Origin: Rhodamnia argentea
Taxonomy: Eukaryota; Streptophyta; Magnoliopsida; Myrtales; Myrtaceae
NCBI RefSeq assembly: GCF_020921035.1
Contig: NC_063160.1
Span: 3,058,501-3,122,500, forward strand
Length of the DNA stretch: 64,000 nucleotides
Direction of reading: 5' to 3'
Under the pieces are notes generated by a model. It saw only the letters and a program-made list of their open reading frames with translations, did not search any database and was not told the origin of the DNA. Shown in pieces: positions 52,458-64,000 of this stretch. The translations under genes and the position numbers were made by a program. Position 1 is the stretch's first letter. Each line of letters begins with the position of its first letter.

Positions 52458-54150
52458 ATTACTTTTTCTTTCCCTTCTATTTCTGCCAATGGCTGATAGC
52501 TGGCAAGGGCTATCCTCACCTGGGTAAGGGTCGTCCTCACCCGCCATAGATGAGGGTCGAACTCGCCAGGTCGTGCTTGGGCGAGAGCGAGCGCCTACAA
52601 GGCTCGCCTCGTCAGATCTGGCATGACCCGACCTACTTAGGCCCATTTCGATGAATCAATTGTGATATCCAAGCTCATGGTGCTAATTAGAGAGAATTAA
52701 AACAATTGGAAGGCCTTAAGTTGAGCCGGCTAACACAGGTCAGCACGGCTGGACCCAAACCTACTTGACACATTGGGTCGAACCCCGATTAGACTCTTAT
52801 GCCCACTTGCACAAAACACCCAACCCAATAGTGAAAATTATAGCGACTTTAGACAGTTGGAGGACCCTGGGTCAACCTAGGCCGACGCAAGTGGGCATCG
52901 CCCATTGGGCCGAAACCCAATAAGGCCATCAGCTTAGTATGCCGAATCACCAGCCCATTCAGCCCAAAATGGCCGCCCCCTCACTATATTACCAAATTGC
53001 CATGCCAACTCATCAATTCTTCTGACGCCCAATCTTAATAAGTTGCTCATTAAATCTAAGTCATAGAAGAGGCCATGTCACCCATTCCTATACATTTTAA
53101 GAGCCAAAATCTCGCCCTGCATTGACTTTTAAATATCGTGTAGTTATTTGTTTGTTTGGTTTAATATTTAAGCATACACAATACATGAAAAGTATGTTAT
53201 TTCGTTTGATATAGTGAAATTATTTAGCGAGTTTATTCATGTTTGACTAGTGAAATTATGAATTTTCGAACTGTATAATCTAATTTTCAAATATCATATT
53301 AATAAAAGATAATCACATACTAATTCCAATTAATAAAAACAAACCATACGTAAAGCAGAAAAAATAAAAAATTCCTTTTTCATACCAAGTCCAAAAAATA
53401 AACCTAACGCGACGAAAAATTTATCAAAGGCAACAAATTTTCGTTGCCTTTTGTGCTTAGTTGGCCTAAAAATTGACCTAAGGTGACCATTTTTGGGGCC
53501 TCAAAGACTTGATAAAGGCGACCAATTTTTAATGTAATGAATGATTTTGCTAAGACTCGTAATATTTATCCTGATTTTGCTAAAAAAATTCTCTTTTAAT
53601 ATATTATATGAGTTTTTCCAAGGATGAACTGTATGTTAGCTGCTACTTGGGACTAGTTCCACTATTGCCATAAAAACTAAAGAATGTTTGTGAATGAATG
53701 AGTGAGAGAGAAGAGAGAGGATGTAAGGACCAGTGGTAGGTTGGACAATGACGATGGAATTATATTAATATGTTTGTCAACCATGTGGTGGTTGGATGTG
53801 CGTAATGTTTATCTTCATTTTGTTACAATAATGTTTTTTTCAGTAAACTATACAAGTTTTTCTAGCGTGAACTGTACGATTGTTTCTACTATTTTACTTT
53901 ATGCCAGGCTGTACATATTATGAATGTGTACCTTCACCGAATGTTCAATTTAAACACCAAATGTTTATGCTTGTCCCATTATATAAATACGTTTGTCAAT
54001 TATATGGTGGTTGGAGGTGCGTAATATTTATACTCATTTTTCTATAATATTTTGTCTTTAGTAAACCATATGATTTCTACTAGGGCGAGCTGTATGTTAA
54101 TTTATACTTTGGCATGGGCTCCACTGTTGCCATAAAGACTTAAGAATGTT

Positions 54151-54201
<51 letters not shown>

Positions 54202-54532
54202 TCCATTGGCAGCGTCGACCATGACAGAGGGGCTATATAAATATATTTGTCAACTACATTGTGGTTTGACATACATAATGTTCACCCTTATTTTGTTAAA
54301 ATATCTTTTTTAGTAAACTATACGATTTTTTGTAGTGTGAACTGTATGATTGTTTCTACTATTTTACTTTATGCCAGTCTGTACATATTATGAATGTGTA
54401 CCTTCACTGAATGGAAGGTGAACGTTCAATTTAGAAACAAAATGTTTGTTCTTGTGCGAATAGAGAAAGACAAAATCCTAAGCAAAAACTGGTGCGCAAG
54501 AAGCGGATGAGCAACGTGCAATCGTGCATACC
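52458..54532. repeat. Long direct repeat, copy B
   Basis: Same orientation and order as copy A (43885-45541), ending in the identical phrase 'actggtgcgcaagaagcgg'. It is longer because a unit of about 200-300 bases ('tttgtcaa..tatg.tggttgg..gtgcgtaatgtttat' to '..gccaggctgtacat') occurs three times (about 53770, 53985, 54240) instead of once. It is non-coding. Confidence 0.8.
54154..54199. repeat. (GA)n microsatellite
   Basis: A perfect GA run of about 46 bases inside direct-repeat copy B. The corresponding place in copy A (45180-45200) has a shorter, interrupted run, so this run expanded after duplication. Confidence 0.97.
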
Positions 54533-54691
54533 ATTCCAACCAAAAAACATATTGAACGAAAGAAACAGAATTTGAGAACCCATCCGTTAGACTCCAATAA
54601 ATTGGTAAAATAAAATCATAATAACATTCAACTTGTAAAAAATTATGGGAAGTTATGTTCGGAGTAAAATCGATTATTTGAGTGCCATGTC

Positions 54692-55101
54692 GGAGTAATA
54701 GCGGAGTGTCACAATTTTCATATGGTGCTGCTCACTTGAGTGCTATAATTTTTTTTTCGCTCACTTAAATGCCATGTTAGAGTAAAATCAATCATTTGAG
54801 TGCCATTTTCGGCAAATCAGGCTACGTGGATTTTTTACTTAATTTTCGATTCCGACGTGAAATTTTTTAAAAATGAAATATAAGAAAATGAAAAATTTAC
54901 AAAAATTGTCTAAAGTTAGCGCCGGTGGTGCCACGTGGGGACACCAATGTCCCCGTTGGATGTTTCAGCAAGGCAAATGGACGATGACGCTTAAATGATT
55001 GACTTTTCAAATTTATGACACTCAAGTGAGCAAAAACAAAAGCTTATGACATTCAAGTAAATGCCGTACCAAAGTTACGGCACTTTTGCTGTTTTTATTC
55101 C
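54692..55101. mobile_element. MITE related to the 61.1-kb element
   Basis: The ends are inverted and similar: left 'ggagtaatagcggagtgtca', right reversed 'ggaataaaaacagcaaaagt', with 'ctcacttgagtg' words in both arms, as in the element at 61091-61486. The centre has 'ccggtggtgccacgtgg'. No clear target duplication was found. It lies about 640 bases upstream of the BAHD start codon. Confidence 0.6.
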
Positions 55102-55744
55102 TAAGATTCTACATATCGATGCATAAACATTCCTGAAAGCTTATCTTAAATACTTTTGGGTATCTAACTAATTATAGACAATGTTAAAGTTTGCCACATG
55201 GCTTACTTATGGGATTTATAGACTTTTCATATACATATAATCCCACTACATCTATGAACGTAAGAAAATGACTTGGACACTTTAACACGTTATTAGAATA
55301 ATTCGACTTACATGTGAGAGGGGTGTTAAAATATCACATTGCTCGTATAATGGACAAACACAGGGAACACGAAGGTCAACGTACCCCAAAAAAGTCGTTA
55401 GCACTTTCACCTTCCGAGAAGCTGCTCCAAACATCCACATGATCGACCCACCAATAAATTTTCATATTAAACCATACATAACGGAGACTCTGGGTCTATT
55501 TAAACGGCCCAAAAGGAACGTCCACTTCCCAACATCCGAAGCGAGAAGCCAATCTGGTACGTTCATCTCTAACATCTCTCTCAAGTTGTTCATGGTATCC
55601 CTACATTTGACAAACACATCCTGCAAGCTGCAATAATTCTTGCCTTCAGTAAAGGAACTCTCCATCTAACGATTCTGTTTGAACGTTCAAACCCATTTTG
55701 TTTTCTAAGCAAGAGAGCAGGACAGAGAGTTCCGGACTTCTCCG
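55102..55744. other. Upstream region of BAHD gene
   Basis: Promoter and leader of the BAHD gene. A TATA-like 'tatttaaac' lies at 55498-55506, about 240 bases before the ATG. A 67-codon minus-strand ORF here matches nothing I recognise. Confidence 0.35.
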
Positions 55745-58403
55745 ATGGAGGCCTTCAACACCATTGCCAGCAACATCCTAACAGTAGAAAGATCCGCCCC
55801 TGTCCCGGTCCTACCGGAACAAGACACACCCGGGGGTTCCATTTTCTTAAGTAGCATTGACAATGTGGCTTTGACAATCATGTCAACCGTTTATTCCTTC
55901 AACAGGAGCGATGCGGATGTGGCAGGCGTGATTAAGCAAGCTTTATCCAAAGTTTTGGTTTATTACTATCCTCTCGCAGGGAGGTTAGCCAAGAACTCTC
56001 AGGGAAAGTTGATTGTCGATTGCCAGAAGAAGTTTGCAGTCCCATTTGTGGAGGCATCGGCCAATTGCGACATCGAAAATCTGGGCGATATCCAAATCAT
56101 GGATTCTGGTACTTTGGGAAAGCTCGTTTACAGAGACCCTACTGAAAATATGCTGGAAGATGGACCCCTTCTAACAGCACAGGTGAACAATTTCTTTCTC
56201 CGTTTGCTGGTAACAATTGACAACACTTTACATTCTATTTTCTTTCGCTTTATCATCAATTGTAATGGTGAATTTCTTTTGGTAGTCTTAAATTCACATG
56301 GGACTAGATAATATCATGTTCCACATGCATCCTTGATGTAGTTCGTCACTTCACTTAAAGAAGGAAAATTACCAAAACCGTCATAAACCTATTGCAATTG
56401 TGTGAATTGAGTTATACACCTTTTTTTCTTTTTTTGCCAATTGAGTCCCTAAAACTTTTACATTTATGCCAATTCAGTCCATCCGACCAACTTTTACCAG
56501 CCGGTGTTAACGTGAAAATTTTTAATAATATTTCAATATTTTCTCAAAAATTGTTTTTCTTTGATGCTTTTTTTTCTTCTTCTTCTTCTTCCCGTAGCCG
56601 GTAGATGGATAAGCAATTGGCCAGATTCGAGGGCCAGTGAGGGTGAGGTTGGCCTTGCCCAACCGGATCCGGCAAGGCTTGCACTCCCCATCGCTATGCG
56701 AGGGCGACCTCGCCCTCGCCTCTAGCTGGTTAAACATGTGGTGACCAGCTAGAGGAAGAAGGATAAGAGAAAAATTAACAATATTAAAATATTTAAAATA
56801 CTCCACATGAGCTCCAGCCTGCCAAAATTAGTCGGATGGACCGAATTGGCACAAATGCAAAAGGTTTAGGACTCAATTGACAAAAAAAAATTATTTAGGA
56901 TAGAATTGTCATAATTGCAATAAATTTATAACTTTTTTGATAATTTTCCCCACTTCGGATGGAGTGATTATTTGCATCTGTAATTAATGCGTTAAATCTT
57001 TCCAATGTTGTTGGTGAATCTCCATTTGGGGAAAGTCCTCTTAGTATAAACTGGGACTTTCTTCATAACCTCCCATGATCGAGAAGTAAATTTGACTCTT
57101 CAGTTTTTACAGTAACTAACTTTTTTCTAGTATGTTTAGCAACCTTTCATATGGAAAATCTAAGTATAGGCATATTAGTAAAGAAAGTAGTATTTTCGAT
57201 GTGGTATGGAACTTCTTTTCTATAGAAAGAATAACTACCAATATACTTTGCAACATAAGAATAGGCGTATTAAGATACAGTTTGCAACAATATTGCCAAT
57301 TTATCATGGTGACAATATTTCATTAAAGATAGTAACTATCGATCATCAATTTATCACCATTAAATTAATTCATGCATGTTGGCCCCCCCATAAGAACTTT
57401 AGATTCATAGATTCGATGTTTATTTGGATGTAAGGAGCATGCACTCAATCCCGGAAAGATGGCAAGAGGTTATTCATATAAGTTACCATTATTGCATGAT
57501 ATATCGGGATTATAGTAACTTTGGAGATTGCATAAACAGGTTACAAGGTTCAAATGTGGAAGTTTCACTTTAGGGATCGCACTTCACCACTGCATGGTGG
57601 ACGGCATCGGCGCATTTCAATTTGTGAACTCGTGGGCTGAGTTAGCAAGAGGTAAACCATTATCCATGGTTCCTTGTCACGACAGAACAATTTTGAAGCC
57701 ACGGGTGCCACCTCAAATTAGCGGTCCTTATGACGACTTTGTTCACGTGAGCGATGTATCGAACTTCATGGAATTATACCAAAGAGAGCAAATGGTGTAT
57801 AAATCTTTCCACTTTGATGGTGAGAAGCTGGCGACCCTAAGAAAAATGGCAACACCTGATGGACATGTTATGAGCAACTGCTCCAACTTTGTCGCGCTCT
57901 CGGCTCTAGTATGGCGGTCTCGAAGCATTGCACTCAAGATGAAACCGCACCAACTGTCGAAGCTTCTCTTAACGGTCGATATCCGACCAAAGCTGGGAAC
58001 ATCAATGCGCGATGGATACTTTGGGAATGCCATAATCGCATCTTCCTGTCTCTGCACCGCTGGACAGCTGATTGATGAGCCGATCTCTTCCACAGCGGGA
58101 AAAATAAATGAGGCGATCGAGAGGGTGACAGAGGACTACGTGCGGTCGTCGCTCGATTTCATGGACACGTACCAATTTGATCCTTACTCAGTGAGCTCCC
58201 TGTTGATAAGTTCATGGTTGAGGCTGGATTATAGCTGCATAGACTTTGGATGGGGAGGGCCGAGGCAGTTCGGCACCGGCAACCCACCACCGAATCTCTG
58301 CATGTTTATGAGGGAAGACACTGAGAATAAGAAGGGCATTGTGGTGGTGTTGGGCTTGCCACTTTCGGCTATGAACACGTTCCAAGAGTTGGTTCAAATA
58401 TAA
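55745..58403 (+). CDS. BAHD acyltransferase, HHT/ASFT-like
   Basis: Acyl-CoA-dependent O- or N-acyltransferase, cytosolic. Exon 1 is 55745-56182 and exon 2 is 57540-58403, joined in phase 0 across a 1357-base GT-AG intron at the position usual in BAHD genes (just before VTRFKCG). Total 433 residues. Motifs: the catalytic HCMVD (His163-Asp167) and the structural DFGWG (381-385), both intact. Early segments SIFLSSIDNVALTIMSTVYS and YYYPLAGRLAKNSQGKLIVD resemble the omega-hydroxyacid hydroxycinnamoyl (suberin/cutin feruloyl) transferase branch, but alcohol acyltransferases are similar, so the substrate is uncertain. The intron holds a 590-base MITE. No lesion was seen. Confidence 0.9.
56362..56950. 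mobile_element. MITE with GC-rich core in BAHD intron
   Basis: The left end 'ggaaaattaccaaaaccgtc' matches the right end reversed ('gggaaaattatcaaaaaagt'), and both arms continue with 'ttgcaattgtg'- and 'aattgagtcc'-like text. The core (56600-56760) is GC-rich with 'gagggcgacctcgccctcgc'. Flanks share only 'cactt', so the target duplication is diverged or absent. Single-arm relatives occur near 3000, 8900 and 43700. Confidence 0.7.
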
Positions 58404-58763
58404 GCTCATTACCAGAGATTGAACCCCTTCGCCACTTATTATTCCAATAATTCTCCTCATTCATTTGTGTTATTTGTTTGGGAGAAGTGCAAACAATGCT
58501 ATATTGATGTTTTCTGTTTAATTAAGACAAACTAAATTAGCCATGGTTTATTTTTGCTTACTTATTTCACCATCACTGTATGCAACATGTTCCTATTCGC
58601 TCTATCGAAATATCCAACATCGCTCTACAATGAGTTTATTTGCTATCTATACACATGTTATCTCCCTCCATTTATGAGCTTAAGCTTTTGCATTAGACTT
58701 TCTTACATAAAATTAGAGTCGAGTCTGCCTCTTTCACATGTGCATCCACTCTCGTGGTCTCCC

Positions 58764-61700
58764 CGTCACGACCTAAAATTAGGCTAACGGATTATCGGGT
58801 CAATTGAATCAACTAACCTAATTTGGACCCTCCAAAGTCCTACCGAATTGCAACTTAGGTTTATTCATGAAAAGATATTCAATTGGAGCCGCCACTAATC
58901 ATTTACGGAAGGTTGATTAGAAACCTTAATAAAATAGAGGGAGAACTATTTTATTTCTGCGCACTGCAGAGAAATGGGTTCGAGGACTTGGTTACATTAA
59001 TTGGAAAAATTAATGCCCTTTCGGTACCAATTTCATGAAAAATCCCTTTTTGATTAATCGATGTGATTTGAATGATTTTGATTTTTTTGAAAAAAAAAGT
59101 GTAATATGAGACCATATATTATGCGCCCGGAGGATGATTTTTTGGTATTTTCGACAATAAAAGAAAACATTCAAAAGCATTCAAAAATCTGAACAAAAAT
59201 AAACAAAAATGCCCATAATATACCTTTAATTTTCAATTTTTTCGAAAATCTTCTCATTTCCAAAGATTTGGGCTAGAGCGAGATTTTATCCGCTACATCC
59301 TTGAGGATTCGAGCCAATATGCGGATATGTGTATAGAAAAACAACATCCCTTTTGCCGAAGGGCGTAACACGAATTTCTATACTAAATCACCATCCCATT
59401 CCACGAGATCGTAGCTAAGGTGTGTGATTTATTTTTCCGACAGGTCTAGGCACAAAGGGGAGCATATATTATGGGCATGTTTGTTTAAAATTGTGCAAAT
59501 TTTATAACAAATCAAAACAAAACGAGCATGACAAAAATAAAAAGAAAATGAAAATCAATTGAGCTCGAAATTTCAAAAATTCAATGAGGGGTGGCCGAAA
59601 ATATGGCATTGGGGATCCACCTTTCCTCATCCAAAAACTCAATCCATTTTTAATTTGAGAAATTATCTTTGAGATTTGAAAATCTAATTTTAGATAATCC
59701 TTATAAAAAAATAGATAGACATTCAATCCAACCAAACCTTATCTCTAATCAAATGTGTTCAGAAAATTCCCCAAAGATAAGATAAGATAACGACATATAA
59801 CATCCAAATTGTTTCGCGCGTGTTAAAGATAACGACTAGCTCAAAAAAAATGTATCCATGAGTAAAAAGTTATCTAATTTGGCTAAATCAGACAAAATTT
59901 CAATCTAGTCGAGTCTTATCCACACCAGGAGATAACATCGAACAATCACAAATTCCTATTAATAACACAAGGTTATGATCGGACACCCAATGGATAAGTT
60001 CCAGTCAACCAACGTAGCGAAAAAGATTAATCCTCTACTCACATTAAACCATTCGATCAAACGGATTGCCTATGTGCCAAAAATTCCATGCTCAACATAA
60101 AATTCTGATTTTTTTTTCAATGCAACTTAGGGCAATAGATAATTACCACAACAAGACTCACTCGTATGTATAGTTCGACCAAAAGCGGGGCATATGTGCC
60201 GAGAATTAATCCAAAATTCTTATTTTTTCCAAATCTATCCAACTTGATAAAAAAAAAAAAAATCTTGACTTTCAAGCTCACGAACGTGCAGTTAACTTTT
60301 AGAACATGTAAGCCAATTCACAAGTTAAAGAAGATCGGCAATTTCATGAGAATTCAATCATCAATTTGAGACAAGTAAAGTTCCATTCTCAAAGTTCAAA
60401 ATTTGCGAGGATATGAGGGAACATGCCGAGTTTCTTGAGCCAAAATTCACATTAATCTCCTGTAAACAATCAAGCAAGATGGAATCTAAAACAAAACTTT
60501 TTCCTTTTATCCCCACAATACACGATCCAGAATAGGCAATCATCCCATGATGTATCAAGATACGCAAAAACACTCAGTGAAGTGTGCAAGTCAACCCATT
60601 GAGCAAGCAAATATTCAACGATAGAAAATTTACCTTGAACCAAATATCGGCTTTGTTAATTGAACTTTGCACGAAACTCAAATATCAAGCTCAAACCTTC
60701 GGGTGGATCGGCTAAGGAACGTTGCGCACTTGAGGGAACTTGACGGAATGAATTTGCAGCAGCCAATTCACTCCTTCATCAGCACCGAATCAGTAGCAGA
60801 TCGGTCATGAACAATGAACCCAAAAAAAAAAAAACTGCGCTGAATCGTTAGTGAAAGAACACCCAAAAAGATGCAGTTTTTTTCAACAAAATCGGCTTCG
60901 AAGTGCGAAGGATCAGAGTACCGAACAGCAAGCAAACCGAGCAAGGACAACGACAAATAATTGGCTTTGATCACCGGCTGGATAGCAGACTCTGTGTTCC
61001 CCAAGTTTTTTTTTATCCCCCCATATCCTCGAGCTCAAGCTCGTATTTATAGAGTTCAAACACTCACTAATTCTAGTAGGTGTAGCACTCGGGAAAAATA
61101 CACTAGAAGTGCCATAACTTGTGTACGGCGTTCACTTGAGTGTCATAACTTTCAAAACGTTCATTTAAGTGCCATAAATTTCAAAAATCATTCACTTGAG
61201 TTCTACGTCGGAGCAAAATTGTTCACTTGAGTGCTACAGTAACTTTTCCGGCGTGTTACGTCAGCTTTCGGAAGTGCCACATCATCTTTCCGGCGTCTAC
61301 AGTAACTTTTTCGGCATGCTACAGTAACTTTTCCGGCGTCTATAAGTAATTTTCCGGCTGCCACGTCAACATGGCACTCAAGTGAACGATTTTTAAAAGT
61401 TCTGGCACTTAAGTGAACGTTTTGAAAGTTATGGCACTCAAGTGAACGCCGTACAAAAGTTATGGCACTTCTAGTGTACTTTTCCCTGTAGGACTCATTA
61501 GAGACCATCAGATTGGTAAATGCAAGCCATAGGATTAAAAATTCTGATGTTTAAGAGTCCCAATCCCTGAGAACTTTCTGTTATTTTTTGGCCAAGTGGA
61601 GATAAGAGTCCTACTTCTTAAAAATTCTAATCTCCAACTGAGATAGGATTCCTAGTTTAAATAAATCCCGACTTACTTTTGATCCTTGAAGAGTCCTATT

Positions 61701-62422
61701 TCCCTAGATCTAATGAATTTCGGCCAAGAGAGGGACCTTTTATGGGTTGATCGAATTTCTATGTCTTGTGGGCTGTTTCGCACAATTTCAGGACCGCTTG
61801 AGCTTTATTTGATGAAGTTAACCATTAAATTAAAAAAACCCTCTCTTTAACTAATTAAGCTTGAGTGGTGCTTGTAATGTGGTGATTGAAATGGGTCAAA
61901 GTCCAACTTGTACCTAAACATGTCATTGATCTAAGTTGCAGGAGTGAACACCCAAGAGGAGCTAACGTGGTACTGTGGCAAACGCATGGCTCATGCCTAC
62001 AAGGCCAAGGCGAAGAAGAGTGGTTCATGATGCCGCTGCAACAGTGGCATTGTTCGTGCTAGATTTAAGTCCAACTTGCTCCTAAATCGATGGTATAGGG
62101 TGCTACTCAACTCATGCATGTCTACTGTTGGAGGCCAAGTCAAGTACGTTCCCTTGGAAATTAATCATGATTTTTGTGCTTAAGGAAATTTGCCCATCCT
62201 CAACACACCCTTCATTATGCCTAGACAAAAATCACACGTGAGTTCGAGCCCCGCTGCTCATTAATTTAAGCTCAATTTCGCACCTTAAATACAATGACAC
62301 GATTGACAGAAAATAATTATGCAATGCATGGGGAATTATTATTTTTTGTGAGAACTATATGTAATTCTCATTTTATGAAGTAAATAAATGAATTTCTAAA
62401 AATCAAAATTTAGGTGTCAACA
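58764..62422. mobile_element. Probable large solo LTR
   Basis: The left edge 'cgtcacgacctaaaatt' (a canonical TG start mutated to CG) and right edge 'taggtgtcaaca' are the terminal wording of large plant LTRs (Tat/Ogre-type). Both are flanked by CTCCC (58759-58763, 62423-62427), a 5-base target duplication. No gag-pol, primer-binding site or second LTR is present. Subtracting the nested MITE leaves about 3.25 kb, long but possible for an LTR. Short ORFs inside match nothing. Confidence 0.5.
61091..61486. mobile_element. Mutator-like MITE with long inverted ends
   Basis: Terminal inverted repeats extend about 110 bases ('gggaaaaatacactagaagt' against the reversed 'gggaaaagtacactagaagt'), roughly 90 percent alike. 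Flanks are tgtagcactc / tgtaggactc (61081-61090, 61487-61496), a 9-10 base duplication as for Mutator-like elements. The arms repeat 'gttcacttgagtgccataac'-like phrases; the centre repeats 'acagtaacttttccggcg'. It is non-coding and nested within the large LTR. Confidence 0.88.
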
Positions 62423-62709
62423 CTCCCTCCAATACATGCACTGGTACTTGAGAAAATTGAGCACATTTGTGTTCGCCCTCTTCAATGTTCTGTTCATAGT
62501 TCGACGTGAGAAAGTGTTGAATGCAAGATTTATGTGAAGAGTCATCAATCAGAATAAACTACACTACAAATGCAAAAAAAAAAAGTTCTTAATAAACACA
62601 CCATCATTCTGTTAAACTATAACTAACATCGTATTTCTGAGTTTTAATCCAACTGCTGACAAACAATAAAAATTACAAGGAGCAACCCTCAAAGGGAAAG
62701 GAAGAAAAA

Positions 62710-63270
62710 AAGTATTAAAACTTGTCAAATTGATGCAATCAAGTTCTTCCATTAACACTGTCAATTTATCCAACGAGAAATGCTGACGTGGCATTTTTAT
62801 ATAAATTTCTCCTAACGTGGCATTTTTATTAATTTCTTTCTCAAATCTTATTTTGATAAAATAAGAAACTAAGAAAGACTAAAGTTTGATTTTAAAAAGC
62901 TAAAACAGAAAGAAAAAAAAAAAAGACGAGGAGAAAGAGGGCAGGGCAGGGCCTCGCTTATGAGGCTCGGCCATCGTTGCCCATCATTGGAGGGGCCAAC
63001 AAAGTTTGCTAGCCTTGGGCAGGGGTGGCCAGCCCTTGTAAGCCCTAGGCAAGAGCCAACGAAACTCGCCTAGATCTAGGTGAAGCCGGCCTCCCCTAGA
63101 GCCAATGACCATCACCTACGGCGCGTAAAAATCTCATGTCAACATTTTTCATCAAACAAATTGACGGTGTTAAAAGAAAGATTCGATGACACCAATTTGA
63201 TAAGTTTTATGACTTGATTGCACTTTTTGAAGGTTTAATGACTTAATTGCACTTTCAAGACAAGTTTTAG
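62710..63270. mobile_element. Foldback element with GC-rich core
   Basis: The left arm 'ttgtcaaattgatgcaatca' to 'aacactgtcaatttatccaa' recurs inverted near 63150-63240 ('aacaccgtcaatttgtttga', 'caatcaagtcataaaactta' when reversed). The core (62940-63120) is GC-rich with 'ggggccaacaaa', 'ggctcggcc' and 'actcgcctag' words. It is non-coding; ends are approximate. Confidence 0.55.
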
Positions 63271-64000
63271 GATTTCTGATGCACATCTCTTTATTTATCT
63301 TTAGTATTAGGCCATATAGATTGCATTTTACGTTGTCATGTTAATTACTAGCATATAGACATAATTTGGAGTTAAGATTAAATTACATGCACTACATATA
63401 GTTTATTTTTCATTCTACAGTAAAACCGAAAGAAGAATTAATTAGAGTTGCATATTGTCTAAAAAATCTTGGTAAGGCTACGTACATTACTACTTTTACA
63501 TACATTTGGAAAATTAATTGGCTCGAGATGTTTGAATCCTTGCTCTATTTCTTGTAATTAATTTATTTGATTGTTGATTATTGAGTGCTAATTTATTATT
63601 AGCCTACCCGCATGATCACCTCTCATATGTTAGTAGATCGATCAAGATTACTTGCAAAGATGTTTTTGAAATTAAAGAGAAAAAGGTGCCCAAAAAACGT
63701 TAGATTACCACCATCTTTACTTGTGTTACTAATTGACTCATAAAAAATTAGTGATGATTCTGAATAAGTCAATTGGCTTGTTAAAATCAAATCAAAATTT
63801 GCCATTGGCAAGGCTTGGAAGAGTCTATGATAAGTGTAAGCTTAGTAATCCATTAGTTTTTCTTTGGGTGGCTCGCCACTGGAAAGTCACAACACATAGT
63901 ATGAAAGAAAAAACTTTTCTTCTTCAAATAGATATTTCTGTTATTCCTAGATCCATCAATTGGAACCAAGTTATCCTCTCATATTCGAGGTGGCAAAATG
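63271..64000. other. Intergenic to window end
   Basis: AT-rich DNA; no gene, repeat or element recognised. Confidence 0.35.

Noticed and set aside
61091-61486. Repeated 'gttcacttgagtgcc' phrases suggesting a CRISPR-like or tandem array
   Set aside because: The phrases are in inverted arms with a target duplication, so this is a MITE; spacing is not regular.

Overview
This is nuclear DNA from a flowering plant, a woody-type dicot. Genes carry short GT-AG introns inside AT-rich, transposon-dense flanks. Several GC-rich foldback elements with a 'ggcgagg..cctcgcc' type core recur; this style is reminiscent of Myrtales/Myrtaceae, but that placement is an inference and not proven by anything here. 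There are no rRNA or tRNA genes, CRISPR arrays or prokaryotic signals.

Layout. 1-5400 is intergenic: a copia RNase H scrap, a large inverted-repeat element that has captured a PPR-like fragment, and a second foldback element. 5422-8045 (minus) is an intact five-exon L-ascorbate oxidase gene. 8.3-13 kb is a tangle of Ty1/copia pieces in both orientations with a nested MITE. 15960-19122 (minus) is a dead paralogue of the ascorbate oxidase, split by a solo LTR and a Mutator-like MITE; the intact copy preserves the empty site of each insertion. 22334-25050 (minus) encodes the HIT-zinc-finger snoRNP assembly factor BCD1 in five exons. 27140-28258 (plus) is an intronless TRAPPC12-like TPR gene, divergent from BCD1. 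33990-38345 (plus) is a ten-exon plastid aspartate/prephenate aminotransferase, and a decayed copy of its exon 1-intron 1-exon 2 lies just downstream at about 39.7-40.6 kb. 41.5-46.1 kb is repeat-rich. 46474-47785 (minus) is a two-exon type III polyketide synthase with an intact Cys-His-Asn triad but a strongly altered active-site lining. A degraded LINE lies directly upstream of it (48.0-51.8 kb). Two long direct repeats (43.9-45.5 and 52.5-54.5 kb) bracket the PKS plus LINE. 55745-58403 (plus) is a two-exon BAHD acyltransferase with a MITE in its intron. From 58.8 to 62.4 kb is a probable large solo LTR with a nested Mutator-like MITE, followed by another foldback element.

Function. Most genes are independent: housekeeping (BCD1, TRAPPC12), apoplastic redox (ascorbate oxidase) and aromatic amino-acid supply (prephenate aminotransferase). 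The aminotransferase, the divergent polyketide synthase and the BAHD acyltransferase lie within about 25 kb and could feed one phenylpropanoid/polyketide route. This is the most attractive functional hypothesis in the window, but it is only an inference from position.

The clearest novelty candidate is the polyketide synthase. The clearest structural story is the paralogue-resolved set of transposon insertions. All exon models were made by eye from splice signals, reading-frame continuity and family knowledge; no transcript or database evidence was available.
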